A stretch of 64,000 bases of DNA. Origin: an uncultured Lachnospiraceae bacterium (GTDB lineage: Bacteria; Bacillota; Clostridia; Lachnospirales; Lachnospiraceae). The stretch is taken from assembly GCA_947652925.1 (NCBI GenBank), contig CANTEW010000007.1, positions 1 to 64,000 on the forward strand, read 5' to 3'. Of the stretch, positions 1-9,409 are shown piece after piece. The notes under the pieces were generated by a model. It had not been told where the DNA came from. It did no database searches and was given only the letters and a program-made list of their open reading frames with translations. A program made the position numbers and the translations under genes. How positions within the stretch are numbered: the first letter of the stretch is position 1; every line of letters starts with the position of its first letter.

Positions 1-2
1 AC

Positions 3-1949
3 TGCCCCATCGTCACCTCCTACCCGGAAAACATCAAGAACAACGTGGAGCAGCTGAACGACCCTTCCATTGATTTCAGGAACCCGTTCCTCTCCTTCGG
101 GAGCCTGGACGTACTGACCCAGGGATTGATCGGAGCATTTCCGGATATCCCCTCCCAGGAGATCACCCAGGCAGCGCAGGCGGCCTGGAAAGAACTGCGA
201 TTCGCACGAAAAGACATGATGCGCAAAGGGGAGGAGACTCTGCGCTACTTAAAAGAGACCGGACGGCACGGGATCGTCCTGGCCGGACGGCCCTACCACA
301 TAGACCCGGAGATCCACCATGGCATCCCGGAACTGATCAACAGTTATGGGATGGCTGTGTTCACCGAGGATTCCATCTCCCATCTCGGCCTTTTAGAACG
401 TCCTTTGCGGGTCAATGACCAGTGGATGTACCATACAAGGCTCTACGCCGCCGCCAACTTCGTCAAGACCAGGGACGACCTGGACCTGATCCAGCTCAAT
501 TCCTTCGGCTGCGGCCTGGACGCCGTTACCACCGACCAGGTACACGAGATCTTAGAACACAGCGGCAAGATCTATACCTGCCTGAAGATCGACGAGGTCA
601 ATAACTTAGGCGCCGCCCGCATCCGCGTCCGCTCCCTAATCGCCGCGATCCGGGTCAAACAACAACAGAAAGGCACAAGGAAGATACGGACCTCCGCCAT
701 CAAAAAAAGGCCTTTTACCACAGACATGAGGAAGGACTACACAATCCTGTGCCCGCAGATGTCGCCCATACATTTCTCCATCCTGCAGGCAGCTTTCAAC
801 TCCTGCGGCTATAACCTGCAGGTACTGCCCAACGATAACAAAGAAGCCGTAGATGTGGGCCTGAAATATGTGAACAACGACGCCTGTTACCCCTCCCTGA
901 TGGTAGTGGGCCAGATCATGCAGGCATTATTATCCGGCAGATACGACCTGGACAAAGTAGCGATCATCATGTCCCAGACAGGAGGGGGCTGCCGCGCCTC
1001 CAATTACATCGGATTCATCCGCAGGGCTCTGAAAAAAGCGGGCATGTCCCACATCCCAGTGATCTCCATCAACTTGAGCGGCCTGGAGAGAAATCCCGGA
1101 TTCAAGATCACTGTGCCCCTAGTCATGCGGCTTACATACGGAGCAGTCTTCGGCGACATCCTGATGAAATGTATCTACCGGATGCGTCCCTATGAATTAA
1201 AGAAAGGCGCCGTTGACCGGATGCACAGAAAATGGGAAAAACGCTGTATCCGCTTCCTGTCCGACAAGCACTGCGCTTACCCGGTATTTAAGAAGATATG
1301 CCGGATGATGATCCGGGATTTCGACCAGATCCCGATCTCCCATGAGAGAAAACCCCGGGTGGGCATCGTAGGGGAGATCCTGGTCAAATTCCTCCCCGCC
1401 GCCAATAACTATCTGGCTGAACTTCTGGAAAAAGAGGGCGCGGAAGCGGTGGTGCCGGACCTGATCGATTTCATGAGCTACAGCTTCTACAACCAGAACT
1501 TCAAGGCAGAACATCTGGGTACTAAGAAAAAGACAGCATATATGGCAAATCTGGCTATCTGGGGGATCGACCGCATCCGCGGCGCCGCCAACGACGCATT
1601 CAGGAAAAGCCGCCACTTCACCCCCTCCGCCAACATCGCGGAACTGGCAAAGATGGCCGGACCGATCGTCTCAGAGGGCAACCAGACCGGAGAGGGATGG
1701 TTCCTCACCGGGGAGATGCTGGAGCTGATCCACAGCGGGACCCCCAACATCGTCTGCACCCAGCCCTTCGCCTGCCTGCCCAACCATGTGGTGGGAAAAG
1801 GGGTCATCAAGGAACTGCGCAGACGGTATCCCCAGTCCAACATCGTAGCCATCGACTACGACCCGGGGGCCAGCGAAGTGAACCAGTTGAACAGGATCAA
1901 ATTGATGCTGTCCACCGCGCGGAAGAATATGCAGAAAACCCAGGGGTAA
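3..1949 (+). CDS. 2-hydroxyacyl-CoA dehydratase activator-related protein, 3' part
   Basis: The frame is open from the window edge, so the 5' end is missing and about 648 C-terminal residues are visible. It begins CPIVTSYPE, and later shows GRPYHIDPEIHHGIP, NSFGCGLDAVTTDQ, CLKIDEVNNLGAARIR and SQTGGGCRASNY. These are hallmarks of the C-terminal (DUF2229/HgdB-like) half of the very large CoA-dehydratase activase proteins of clostridia, which carry ASKHA ATPase domains at the N-terminus and Cys-ligated Fe-S sites. Family members are thought to drive ATP-dependent single-electron transfer; the physiological partner is usually unknown. The conserved Cys residues in GCG, CYP and GGGCR are present. 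An internal GTG at 45 is not a credible start because family sequence continues upstream of it. Family assignment is confident, substrate is not known. Confidence 0.88.
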   Translation, partial: CPIVTSYPENIKNNVEQLNDPSIDFRNPFLSFGSLDVLTQGLIGAFPDIPSQEITQAAQAAWKELRFARKDMMRKGEETLRYLKETGRHGIVLAGRPYHIDPEIHHGIPELINSYGMAVFTEDSISHLGLLERPLRVNDQWMYHTRLYAAANFVKTRDDLDLIQLNSFGCGLDAVTTDQVHEILEHSGKIYTCLKIDEVNNLGAARIRVRSLIAAIRVKQQQKGTRKIRTSAIKKRPFTTDMRKDYTILCPQMSPIHFSILQAAFNSCGYNLQVLPNDNKEAVDVGLKYVNNDACYPSLMVVGQIMQALLSGRYDLDKVAIIMSQTGGGCRASNYIGFIRRALKKAGMSHIPVISINLSGLERNPGFKITVPLVMRLTYGAVFGDILMKCIYRMRPYELKKGAVDRMHRKWEKRCIRFLSDKHCAYPVFKKICRMMIRDFDQIPISHERKPRVGIVGEILVKFLPAANNYLAELLEKEGAEAVVPDLIDFMSYSFYNQNFKAEHLGTKKKTAYMANLAIWGIDRIRGAANDAFRKSRHFTPSANIAELAKMAGPIVSEGNQTGEGWFLTGEMLELIHSGTPNIVCTQPFACLPNHVVGKGVIKELRRRYPQSNIVAIDYDPGASEVNQLNRIKLMLSTARKNMQKTQG

Positions 1950-1968
1950 CGATCCCCCGGGGTTTTCT
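1933..1968 (+). terminator. Terminator-like hairpin after the activator gene
   Basis: AGAAAACCCAGGGG pairs with CCCCCGGGGTTTTCT across a short loop, with one mismatch, and overlaps the stop codon. The T-rich stretch lies inside the 3' arm and not after it, so termination strength is uncertain. Confidence 0.55.
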
Positions 1969-2013
1969 GTCTCCTGCCTGTTGACGGAGTACAGTCCCAT
2001 ATGATATACTCTA

Positions 2014-2033
2014 TAAAAAGGAACGGCCGCTCC
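2014..2033 (-). terminator. Short hairpin with U-tract downstream of the cytidylate-kinase-like gene
   Basis: Read on the minus strand, GGAGC-GGCC-GTTCC forms a 5-bp stem with a tetraloop and is followed by TTTTTATAG. It lies about 120 bases after the stop of the gene ending at 2152, the last gene of the transporter operon. The stem is short, so this is tentative. Confidence 0.4.
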
Positions 2034-2151
2034 ATATGGACAATATAGCACATTTCCATTTATCTGTTAACGGATCTGCATCTTCTGCAATATGATATTT
2101 CCGGACTCCCCTCTTTCAACAGCCCACATCCACCAATTCCGCAGAGCCGTA

Positions 2152-2754
2152 TCACGATCGATCCGGACTCTCTTCTCCCACAAGCCTCAATATGATATCT
2201 GTACATGTCTCGACCCCCAGCGCCGAAGTACTCAGACAGACATCGTAATGATCCGCGTAGCCAAACTCCGTATTGGTATAATAAAAACAATATTTCCTCC
2301 TTGCCTTATCGATGAGCCGGATCTTCTCCCCGATCTTCGATTCAGGCGTATCAGCCATCCGTCCTCTCATGCGCTGCTGCCTCCAATATGGATCTGCATG
2401 GAGGAACACATGGAGCCCGTTGTCAAATTCTTTCAAGATCGTATTGGCATTACGCCCAACAATGACGCATCTTCCCTTCTCACCGACCTTCCGGATCACA
2501 TCCCGCTGTATCTCAAAGAGTTTTTCATTGAGCGGTTTGTTATAAAAATCAAACAGGCTCTGGGCAAATCCAAAATTGATCGGCACCTTCTCATCCCATT
2601 TTATGATGCTCTCCACATCTATATTGGACAGACGCGCCGCCTGCAGGATGATCTCTTTATCGTAATATTCATAATTCAGTTTCTTTGCGATGGCCTTTCC
2701 TATCTCGCCGCCGCCCGCGCCAAATTCACGGCTGATCGTGATGATCTTCTTCAT
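2152..2754 (-). CDS. Cytidylate kinase-like family protein
   Basis: A 200-residue protein opening MKKIITISREFGAGGGEIGK, which is the degenerate P-loop of the cytidylate kinase-like family (AAA_26/PF13189 type). It is shorter than Cmk and lacks the usual Cmk sequence pattern, so it is probably not the essential CMP kinase. Family members have no well-defined substrate; nucleotide phosphorylation is inferred from the fold. It starts 19 bases after the amino-acid transporter ATPase and is probably the last gene of that operon. That placement may be incidental or may indicate a link with amino-acid supply; the sequence does not decide. Confidence 0.85.
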   Translation of the reverse strand: MKKIITISREFGAGGGEIGKAIAKKLNYEYYDKEIILQAARLSNIDVESIIKWDEKVPINFGFAQSLFDFYNKPLNEKLFEIQRDVIRKVGEKGRCVIVGRNANTILKEFDNGLHVFLHADPYWRQQRMRGRMADTPESKIGEKIRLIDKARRKYCFYYTNTEFGYADHYDVCLSTSALGVETCTDIILRLVGEESPDRS

Positions 2755-2773
2755 AATGACCTAGACCTTTCTT

Positions 2774-3514
2774 TTATAAAACTTTATTCAGGAAATCGAT
2801 CGTCCTCTCTTCTTTCGGATGATCGATGATCTCTTCCGGCGTTCCCTGCTCCACGATATATCCGGCGTCCATGAACACGATCCTGTCCGCGACCTCCCTG
2901 GCAAATCCGATCTCGTGGGTCACCACCACCATCGTCATACCGTCAGCCGCCAGTTTCTTCATGACAGCAAGGACTTCGCCCACCATCTCCGGATCCAGCG
3001 CCGAAGTTGGCTCGTCAAAGAGCATGATATCCGGATTCATGGCAAGCGCCCTGGCGATCGCCACGCGCTGCTTCTGGCCGCCTGAGATCTGGCTTGGATA
3101 CACATCCGCTTTGGCATCCATCCCCACACGCTTTAAGAGGCCCATCCCCGTCTCTTTTGCCTGTTCCTTTGTCATCTTCTTGAGTTCCACTGGAGCCAGC
3201 ATGATATTCTCAAGCACGGTCTTATGGGGAAATAAATTAAAATGCTGGAACACCATCCCGATATCCTCGCGCACTTTGTTTATATCTGTATGTTTGTCCG
3301 TCACATCCTGTCCATCCACAAGGATCGTGCCTGCCGTAGCTGTCTCCAACTGGTTCAGGCACCGCAGAAAAGTAGATTTCCCACTCCCTGAAGGCCCCAG
3401 GAGGACCACAACCTCCCCTTCGTCGATATCGATACTGATGTCCTTTAAGACTTCCAGTTTCCCAAAACTCTTTTTCAGATTTTTAACATGTACTTTTGCC
3501 TTCTTATCTCCCAC
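2774..3514 (-). CDS. glnQ: Amino-acid ABC transporter ATP-binding protein (GlnQ type)
   Basis: Cytoplasmic ATPase of a polar amino-acid importer, 246 residues, the normal GlnQ/ArtP length. Walker [10 protein letters not shown] is at about residues 40-48, the signature [15 protein letters not shown] near 145, and Walker B with the D-loop, [13 protein letters not shown], follows. The switch His is in [10 protein letters not shown]. The start is a GTG with GGAGG seven bases upstream, inside the last codons of the permease gene; the two genes overlap by 11 bases, suggesting translational coupling. Substrate is probably glutamine or another polar/basic amino acid and cannot be fixed from sequence. 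Confidence 0.95.
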   Translation of the reverse strand: MGDKKAKVHVKNLKKSFGKLEVLKDISIDIDEGEVVVLLGPSGSGKSTFLRCLNQLETATAGTILVDGQDVTDKHTDINKVREDIGMVFQHFNLFPHKTVLENIMLAPVELKKMTKEQAKETGMGLLKRVGMDAKADVYPSQISGGQKQRVAIARALAMNPDIMLFDEPTSALDPEMVGEVLAVMKKLAADGMTMVVVTHEIGFAREVADRIVFMDAGYIVEQGTPEEIIDHPKEERTIDFLNKVL

Positions 3515-4172
3515 GGTTCATCCTCCTCTCGATCCTCTTTGCGATCCTGCTCAGCGTGACTATGACGACCATATACATGATACCCACGATCGCCCATGTC
3601 TGGAGACTCTTGAATGTATTTCCCGATATGGTCTTACCGATGTTGGTGAGTTCCGGGAAACCGATCACGGAGAGGATAGACGTGTCTTTCAAAGTGATGA
3701 TGAACTGATTGATGATAGAGGGGATCATCGTACGGATCGCCTGGGGCAGCACCACCTTGCGCATACTCTTCCCATAAGACAGGCCCAGACTCCTGCTGGC
3801 CTCCATCTGTCCTTTATCCACACTCTCGATACCGGCACGGATGATCTCCGCCATATAAGCACCACAGTTCATCGCAAGAGCGATCGTACCTGCCTGCAGA
3901 GCAGTCAGGCGGAAATCCTGGAACCCCAGCGATTTGATCCCCTGCGGCACGCCAAAAAATATGAAATACGCCAGTACGATCAGCGGCACCCCCCGCACTG
4001 CATCCACGTATATGGTACCGATGCAGTTGAGGATACGGTTTTTTCCCACGTTCATCAAGGCAAATATCATACCGACGATCGCCGCGAAGATCAGCGACAG
4101 CAATGTCAGCAGCAGTGTCTTCCCCAACGCTCCTAGGAGCATGGCAGAATATTTTTCTATTATTACGATCAT
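3504..4172 (-). CDS. glnP: Amino-acid ABC transporter permease (HisMQ/GlnP type)
   Basis: A 222-residue integral membrane protein with about five hydrophobic segments. The cytoplasmic EAA loop reads [20 protein letters not shown], the coupling motif that contacts the ATPase. A strong SD (AAAAGGAGAAAGG) precedes the ATG. It is the middle gene of the transporter operon. It is separated from the binding-protein gene by a stem-loop that may lower expression of membrane components relative to the binding protein. With only one permease gene, a homodimeric channel is the likely form. Confidence 0.94.
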   Translation of the reverse strand: MIVIIEKYSAMLLGALGKTLLLTLLSLIFAAIVGMIFALMNVGKNRILNCIGTIYVDAVRGVPLIVLAYFIFFGVPQGIKSLGFQDFRLTALQAGTIALAMNCGAYMAEIIRAGIESVDKGQMEASRSLGLSYGKSMRKVVLPQAIRTMIPSIINQFIITLKDTSILSVIGFPELTNIGKTISGNTFKSLQTWAIVGIMYMVVIVTLSRIAKRIERRMNRGR

Positions 4173-4240
4173 GACCTTTCTCCTTTTGTATTTATTTGAT
4201 GATCAGACACCAATCTTCCATGATTTTACCATAAATTTCC

Positions 4241-4290
4241 CCAAAAAACAAGAACGCGAGAGACCATAAATGATCTTCCGCGTCCTCTTT
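4241..4290 (-). terminator. Intra-operon stem-loop between binding protein and permease genes
   Basis: On the minus strand, AAGA-GG-ACGCGGAAGA can pair with TCTCTCGCGTTCTT (a GG bulge), followed immediately by GTTTTTTGGGG. Its position after the solute-binding protein gene fits a partial terminator, a common way to make more binding protein than permease. Confidence 0.6.
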
Positions 4291-4308
4291 CATACGATCT
4301 GATGTATG

Positions 4309-5169
4309 CTATTTCAGATATTTGTCGATGATCTCATCGTATTTCCCATTTTCTCTGATGTTTTTCAGACCTGCATTGAACAGATCCAGCAGTTCCTGGT
4401 TGTTCTCGTCCATGATCGCGAATCCGTAAGGTGCGCCTTCACTCTCCATGCCCTCCGGGATCTTCAGCGCAAGGTCGCCTTCTTTAATGGAAGACGCCAT
4501 GATCGGTGTATCTTCCACACAGGCCGCGCTGTTGCCCAGGAGTACATCCTGGTACATAGTAGGTGAGTCCTCAAACACAGTCACGGTAAATCCATACTCA
4601 TCTTTCAGGCTGTCTGCAAAATCAGCGCCCGCTGTGGCGTTCTTAACGGCTACGCTCTTGCCCTTCAGATCCTCAAAGCTTGCGATATCACTGTCTGCAG
4701 GTACGACAAATGTCTGTGTCGCATCGTAATAACCGTCAGAGAAGATCCAGCCGGAATCGATACGTTCCTGTTTGATCGTCGCTCCCGCGATCAATGCGTC
4801 TGCCTGTCCCGCCTGTACTGCCGCCACGCCGGAATCCCATCCCAGACTCTGGAGTTCATATTCGAATCCCTGGTCTTCTGCGATCGCTGCAAGGATGTCC
4901 ACATCGATCCCTACAAATTCATTATCCTCATTTGTGTATTCAAACGGTTTGAACACTGTATCGGTAGCGACTACCCATTTTTTTCCTGATGCGTCCTCTG
5001 CATCGTCTGCCGCCGCGGTGTCATCCGCTGCGTCTTCATCCTCCGCTGCCGCTGTCTCTTCTGCTGCGGGTGTCTCTTTCGTTTCAGCTGAGTCAGAGCC
5101 TGAGCCACACCCTACGAGCATCCCTGCTGTCATCACAGCACATAACAATAATGCGATCTTCTTTTTCAT
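4309..5169 (-). CDS. glnH: Amino-acid ABC transporter substrate-binding lipoprotein
   Basis: A 286-residue family-3 solute-binding protein that captures the amino acid outside the membrane. The chosen ATG gives MKKKIALLLCAVMTAGMLVG followed by Cys21, a type II signal peptide with lipobox. An acidic Glu/Asp/Ala-rich linker of about 45 residues follows, then the SBP_bac_3 domain, beginning near KWVVATDTVFKPFEY. An in-frame ATG 39 bases upstream is rejected because AGAGGAGG sits eight bases before 5169 and the signal peptide starts there. The consensus promoter at 5217-5245 probably drives the whole operon. Confidence 0.94.
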   Translation of the reverse strand: MKKKIALLLCAVMTAGMLVGCGSGSDSAETKETPAAEETAAAEDEDAADDTAAADDAEDASGKKWVVATDTVFKPFEYTNEDNEFVGIDVDILAAIAEDQGFEYELQSLGWDSGVAAVQAGQADALIAGATIKQERIDSGWIFSDGYYDATQTFVVPADSDIASFEDLKGKSVAVKNATAGADFADSLKDEYGFTVTVFEDSPTMYQDVLLGNSAACVEDTPIMASSIKEGDLALKIPEGMESEGAPYGFAIMDENNQELLDLFNAGLKNIRENGKYDEIIDKYLK

Positions 5170-5216
5170 AGAAATATCCTCCTCTGTTTTTCTATTCCAC
5201 GAATGCATACTCTATG

Positions 5217-5245
5217 ATTATATTGAAATTCTGTTTTTTTGTCAA
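5217..5245 (-). promoter_or_regulatory. Consensus sigma-A promoter of the amino-acid transporter operon
   Basis: Minus strand TTGACA, 17-base spacer, TATAAT: both hexamers match consensus exactly. It lies about 50 bases upstream of the binding-protein start. No obvious operator was seen. Confidence 0.85.
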
Positions 5246-5316
5246 GGGCTGTTCCAGACGCTGTGTCCGGCAGGGACCCCGGGAGAGATCTTAAAACACA
5301 TCCTACTCGGCGGCAC

Positions 5317-5345
5317 TTGAATAAAAAACGGTTTTCTTATATAAT
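5317..5345 (+). promoter_or_regulatory. Sigma-A promoter of the leucine-rich-repeat gene
   Basis: TTGAAT, 17-base spacer, TATAAT, ending 60 bases before the gene start at 5406. It is arranged back-to-back with the transporter promoter. Confidence 0.75.
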
Positions 5346-5405
5346 GGAAACAGCTATTATCCAGAAGATACCCGATAAAGATCAAAAGATCAGGAGGATG
5401 AAAAA

Positions 5406-5894
5406 ATGCAGGATTTTATATATAAATGGATCGAAGACGGGACTTATTGCGTTATGGGATACCAAGGGGACGAAGCAGAAGTCGTGATCCCTGACAACAA
5501 AAATATCACAATCCTCTATGACAATCTATTTAAAGGACATACAGAGATCACATCTGTCCACATACCGGACACTGTTACAGATATAGGCGAATTTGTTTTC
5601 GATGGATGCACCGGTCTCCGCCATATAAAATTGCCTGCACAGCTCAAGGTTCTATGGGGACATACGTTCGTACGCAGCAGTATAGAAGAGATCGTACTGC
5701 CGGACCAGGTGGAGAGCATCCCGCCCTTTGCGTTCAAAGACTGTAAACAATTGAAAAAAGTAGTATGCGGTCCAGGCATGAAAAAAATCCACGCATGGGC
5801 TTTTGGCGGGTGTGACCGATTGCAAGAAGTCATCCACGGCCCCCATGTGGAGGTCAGCCCAGAGGCATACAAGGCAAAAGAACGGAATACATGA
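5406..5894 (+). CDS. Small BspA-type leucine-rich repeat protein
   Basis: A 162-residue protein without a signal peptide or membrane segment, so probably cytoplasmic. From about residue 45 it shows about four LRR_5/BspA-type repeats, with cores such as ITSVHIPDTVTDIGEFVFDG, LRHIKLPAQLKVLW and IEEIVLPDQVESIPPFAFKD. Most family members are large secreted surface proteins; this one is unusually short and unexported. The ATG at 5406 has AGGAGG eight bases upstream. It is a single-gene unit with its own promoter and no informative neighbours. Function unknown; a protein-binding role is only inferred from the repeat type. Confidence 0.8.
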   Translation: MQDFIYKWIEDGTYCVMGYQGDEAEVVIPDNKNITILYDNLFKGHTEITSVHIPDTVTDIGEFVFDGCTGLRHIKLPAQLKVLWGHTFVRSSIEEIVLPDQVESIPPFAFKDCKQLKKVVCGPGMKKIHAWAFGGCDRLQEVIHGPHVEVSPEAYKAKERNT

Positions 5895-6055
5895 TACCCC
5901 AAACACTGTGTTTGATCCCTCTATGTCTATGGTCATGGTGCTTAACCTTTCATCCTACCTAACAGTATCCCATCCAGTCAGAAATTATAGTTTGGCTTTG
6001 CCTGGTCTGCCCCTGGTACCTCTCTTTGTCTGCAGTCTCTTTGGGGATGCTGTTG

Positions 6056-7243
6056 TCAGATGCTGGCCTTCAATATCCCGATCATCTCATCAATGTGCGT
6101 CTTTTCTATGGTCAGAGGCGGCACCAGGCGCAGCACATCCGTCCCGGCGGAGATGACCAGCAGGCCGTTTTCCATGGCGCGGGTGATGATCTCGCTTACA
6201 GGCTGCCCCTCGATCACAAGCCCCTGCATGAATCCTTTTCCGCGGCGGGCTTTTATACAGGGATGATCCTGGATCAGGCTATCAAGGCTTTTTTCCAGAT
6301 AGGGGGTCAGTCCCTGTACGTGTTCGATGATCTTTTCCTTCTGGAAGATATCGAAGACTGTGCTGACGGCAGCGCATGCCAGGGGGTTTCCCCCATAGGT
6401 GGTGCCGTGGTCGCCGGGTCCCAGGGAAGCTGCCGCCGCCTTTTCACCCAGGACAAATGCGCCTACTGGAACGCCGCCGCCAAGGGCTTTGGCACAAGTC
6501 ATGATATCCGGTCTCACGCCGTATCCCTGCCAGGCGAAGTAGTCCCCGGTCCGGCCCATGCCGCACTGGATCTCATCGAAGATGAGGAGGATGTCCCTGT
6601 CATCACACAGCTGGCGCAGCCCTGTGAGGAACTCCGGTGCGGCCGGGTAGATGCCGCCTTCTCCCTGTATGGTCTCTAGGATCACGGCGCAGACGGTGTC
6701 GTCCACCAGGTCTTCCACACTGCCCAGATCGTTGAAAGCGGCAAAGCGCACGCCGCCCATCAAGGGCTCGAAGGGTTCGCGGTAATGGGCGTTCCCGGTC
6801 ACGGACAGGGCGCCTACTGTCCTGCCGTGGAAAGAATGTTCCATGGCTATGATACTGTGTCCAGCATGGCCGTCCCGCTGGAAAGCGTATTTTTTGGCTG
6901 CTTTTAATGCGCCTTCAATGGCTTCAGCACCACTGTTGGTGAAGAATACTTTGGCCATGCCGCTGGCGGCCAGGACCTTTTCCCCGGCTTCTATCATAGG
7001 GGTGTTGTAATACAGGTTGGAGATGTGGGTGAGTTTTGCGGCTTGTTCCTGCAGGGCTTTTGTGTAGACTGGGTGATGGTAGCCCAGAGCATTCACAGCG
7101 ATCCCCGCTGCAAAATCCAGATATTTCCTGTTGTCTGTATCATACAGATAGACACCTTCGCCCCTTTCCAGTACGACCTGGTAACGATCGTATGTGTGCA
7201 GGATGGACTTTTCAGCTCTCTTTATCTTCTCATTCGTCTTCAT
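6056..7243 (-). CDS. argD: Acetylornithine aminotransferase
   Basis: PLP-dependent class III aminotransferase, 395 residues, converting N-acetylglutamate semialdehyde to N-acetylornithine. Visible motifs are [15 protein letters not shown], the region [15 protein letters not shown] that holds the PLP-binding Asp, and [14 protein letters not shown] with the Schiff-base Lys. It is the last gene of argCJBD, and its ATG lies inside the 3' end of argB (14-base overlap), so translation is likely coupled. The same enzyme family can also act on succinyl-diaminopimelate, but the operon fixes the arginine role. Confidence 0.96.
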   Translation of the reverse strand: MKTNEKIKRAEKSILHTYDRYQVVLERGEGVYLYDTDNRKYLDFAAGIAVNALGYHHPVYTKALQEQAAKLTHISNLYYNTPMIEAGEKVLAASGMAKVFFTNSGAEAIEGALKAAKKYAFQRDGHAGHSIIAMEHSFHGRTVGALSVTGNAHYREPFEPLMGGVRFAAFNDLGSVEDLVDDTVCAVILETIQGEGGIYPAAPEFLTGLRQLCDDRDILLIFDEIQCGMGRTGDYFAWQGYGVRPDIMTCAKALGGGVPVGAFVLGEKAAAASLGPGDHGTTYGGNPLACAAVSTVFDIFQKEKIIEHVQGLTPYLEKSLDSLIQDHPCIKARRGKGFMQGLVIEGQPVSEIITRAMENGLLVISAGTDVLRLVPPLTIEKTHIDEMIGILKASI

Positions 7244-8126
7244 GGTAATACCTCTCTTCGTCTTCGCGTAATATGGCGGTCCCGATACCCTTGTTGGTAA
7301 ATATCTCTAGGAGAAGGCTGTGAGGGATCCGTCCGTCCAGGATATGCACCCGGTTCACGCCCTCGCAGATCGCGCTGATGCAGTTGTGTAGTTTGGGGAT
7401 CATGCCCCCGCCCACATGCCCCTGTGTGATCAGTTCCTGTGCCTCGTGTACATGCAGCTCGGAGATGAGGCTCTCTGGATCGTCGGGATCTTTGTAAACA
7501 CCTTCGATATCGGTCAAAAACGCCAGTTTTTCTGCATTCATGGCTGAGGCGATGGCACAGGCGGCGTCGTCAGCATTGATGTTGTAGGTCTGGAAATCTT
7601 TGTCCATGCCGATGGGACATACGATGGGGAGAAAATCTTTTTCCAGCAGGTCTTCCAGGATCTTCGGAGTGACTTCCTGGATATCCCCTACAAAGCCAAT
7701 GTCCTCTCCGTCGGAGGATCTCTTAGTGACCTTGAGCAGGCCGCCGTCCTTGCCGCTGATGCCTACGGCTTTTACGCCCAGGGACTGGACCAGGGCCACC
7801 AACTCTTTGTTGACTTTGCCCAGGACCATCTCCGCCACTTCCATAGTCTCAATGTCCGTCACCCGCAGGCCGTTGACGAAATGGGGTTCCATGCCTACTT
7901 TTCCTACCCAGCGGCTGATCTCCTTGCCTCCGCCGTGGACGATGATCGGTTTGAAACCGACGAGTTTTAAGAGTACCACGTCCTCGATGACGTTTTTCTT
8001 CAGTTCATTATCTACCATAGCGCTGCCGCCGTACTTGACGACGACGATCTTCCGGTTAAAGCGTTGGATGTAGGGCAGAGCTTCGATCAGTACTTCAGCT
8101 TTGTCCAGGTATTTTTGATTGACCAT
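7230..8126 (-). CDS. argB: N-acetylglutamate kinase
   Basis: Amino-acid kinase family, 298 residues; phosphorylates N-acetylglutamate with ATP. Motifs: VVKYGGSAM at the N-terminus (ATP-binding Lys), [10 protein letters not shown], and [20 protein letters not shown] toward the C-terminus. The length and N-terminal helix match the arginine-sensitive hexameric type, so feedback inhibition by arginine is plausible but inferred. It sits between argJ (17-base gap) and argD (overlap). Confidence 0.96.
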   Translation of the reverse strand: MVNQKYLDKAEVLIEALPYIQRFNRKIVVVKYGGSAMVDNELKKNVIEDVVLLKLVGFKPIIVHGGGKEISRWVGKVGMEPHFVNGLRVTDIETMEVAEMVLGKVNKELVALVQSLGVKAVGISGKDGGLLKVTKRSSDGEDIGFVGDIQEVTPKILEDLLEKDFLPIVCPIGMDKDFQTYNINADDAACAIASAMNAEKLAFLTDIEGVYKDPDDPESLISELHVHEAQELITQGHVGGGMIPKLHNCISAICEGVNRVHILDGRIPHSLLLEIFTNKGIGTAILREDEERYYHEDE

Positions 8127-8143
8127 TTCCTTGTATTCCCCCT

Positions 8144-9373
8144 TTATGAGCGGTAATCTGCATTGATGTTGATATATCCGTGAGTCAGATCGCAGCCCCA
8201 GGCAGTCGCCTCTGCCTGGCCCATCTTGATATCGGCACGGATGGTCACGGAGTCTTCTGATAAGATCCGGGTGGCCTCTTCTTCACTGTAGCGGGTGGCT
8301 GTGCCGCTTTCCATCAGCTGTATGTTCCCGGCGGCGCTCCCGATAAACAGATCTACTTTCTCCGGATCAAAATCCGCGCCGGAATAACCCATGGCGCACA
8401 GGATCCGCCCCCAGTTGGCGTCGTGTCCGTAAACGGCGGCTTTGGTCAGATTTGAGGATGTGATGGATCTTGCCAGGGTCGCCGCCTGCTGCTTGCTGGC
8501 AGCGCCGACGATCTTCGCTTCCAGAAGAGCGGTGCAGCCTTCCCCGTCCGCGGCGATAGACTTTGCCAGGGCCTCATTTACGTAATGCAGGGCTTCCAAG
8601 AATATCTGGTGATCCTGTCCTTCCTCAGTGATCATCGGATTCCCGGCGGCACCGTTTGCCAGAAGGAGGACTGTGTCGTTGGTGGAGGTGTCCCCGTCTA
8701 CGGAGACCATATTATACGTATCAGCCACAGTCTGGGACAGGGCTTTCTGCAAGAGTTCTCTGGATATGCAGGCGTCTGTGGTGACAAAACTGAGCATCGT
8801 ACACATATTGGGATGGATCATGCCGGAGCCTTTGCACATGCCGCCGATATGTACGGTCCGTCCGCCCAGGGTGATCCTGACGGCTGCTTCTTTTTTCACA
8901 GTGTCTGTGGTCATGATCGCCTGCGCCGCTTGTATGGCTGCTCCCCGGCTGTCGGACAGATCTTTTGCCAGGACGGGGAGTCCCTGTTTGATCTGCTCCA
9001 TGGGGATCTGCTGTCCGATCACGCCGGTGGAGGCTACCAGGACGGCGGCCTCGGGGATATCCAGGAGTCTCCCGGCCTCCCTGGCAGTCTCCCGGCAGGC
9101 GTCCATCCCTTCCTGTCCGGTACAGGCGTTGGCCACGCCGCTGTTGCAGACCACTGCCTGGACGTTGGGACTGTTGGAGACGATATCCTGGTCCCATTTT
9201 ACCGGGGCGGCCTTTACGATGTTGGTGGTGAATGTGCCCGCTGCCTGGCAGGGGCTGCTGCTGTAGATGAGGGCCATGTCTTTCTGGCCGTTTTTCTTTA
9301 TCCCGGCTGCTGTGCCCGCTGCCTTGAATCCTTTGGCTGCGGTCACGCCTCCGTCGATGACTTGAAGATCCAT
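8144..9373 (-). CDS. argJ: Bifunctional glutamate N-acetyltransferase / amino-acid acetyltransferase
   Basis: 409 residues; recycles the acetyl group from acetylornithine to glutamate and, if bifunctional, also uses acetyl-CoA. The precursor cleaves itself into alpha and beta chains at the Thr of the ATML motif. Here the site reads [16 protein letters not shown], so Cys replaces the usual Ala before the nucleophilic Thr; the Thr itself is kept. AGGAGG precedes the ATG. The presence of ArgJ explains the absence of argA and argE in the operon: the cyclic acetyl pathway is used. Confidence 0.95.
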   Translation of the reverse strand: MDLQVIDGGVTAAKGFKAAGTAAGIKKNGQKDMALIYSSSPCQAAGTFTTNIVKAAPVKWDQDIVSNSPNVQAVVCNSGVANACTGQEGMDACRETAREAGRLLDIPEAAVLVASTGVIGQQIPMEQIKQGLPVLAKDLSDSRGAAIQAAQAIMTTDTVKKEAAVRITLGGRTVHIGGMCKGSGMIHPNMCTMLSFVTTDACISRELLQKALSQTVADTYNMVSVDGDTSTNDTVLLLANGAAGNPMITEEGQDHQIFLEALHYVNEALAKSIAADGEGCTALLEAKIVGAASKQQAATLARSITSSNLTKAAVYGHDANWGRILCAMGYSGADFDPEKVDLFIGSAAGNIQLMESGTATRYSEEEATRILSEDSVTIRADIKMGQAEATAWGCDLTHGYININADYRS

Positions 9374-9409
9374 TCTTAAAAACCTCCTTAGATTGTGGGG
9401 GACCAGTGA

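Noticed and set aside
2092..2829. 245-codon plus-strand frame
   Set aside because: It lies opposite the cytidylate-kinase-like and glnQ genes, has no family-like sequence and no ribosome-binding site; a shadow frame.
2826..4136. 436-codon plus-strand frame
   Set aside because: Long only because it mirrors the ABC transporter genes on the other strand; its composition is that of reverse-complement coding sequence.
8585..9379. 264-codon plus-strand frame and the 291-codon minus frame at 8721-9596
   Set aside because: Both are alternative frames over argJ/argC, which have clear homology and active-site motifs.
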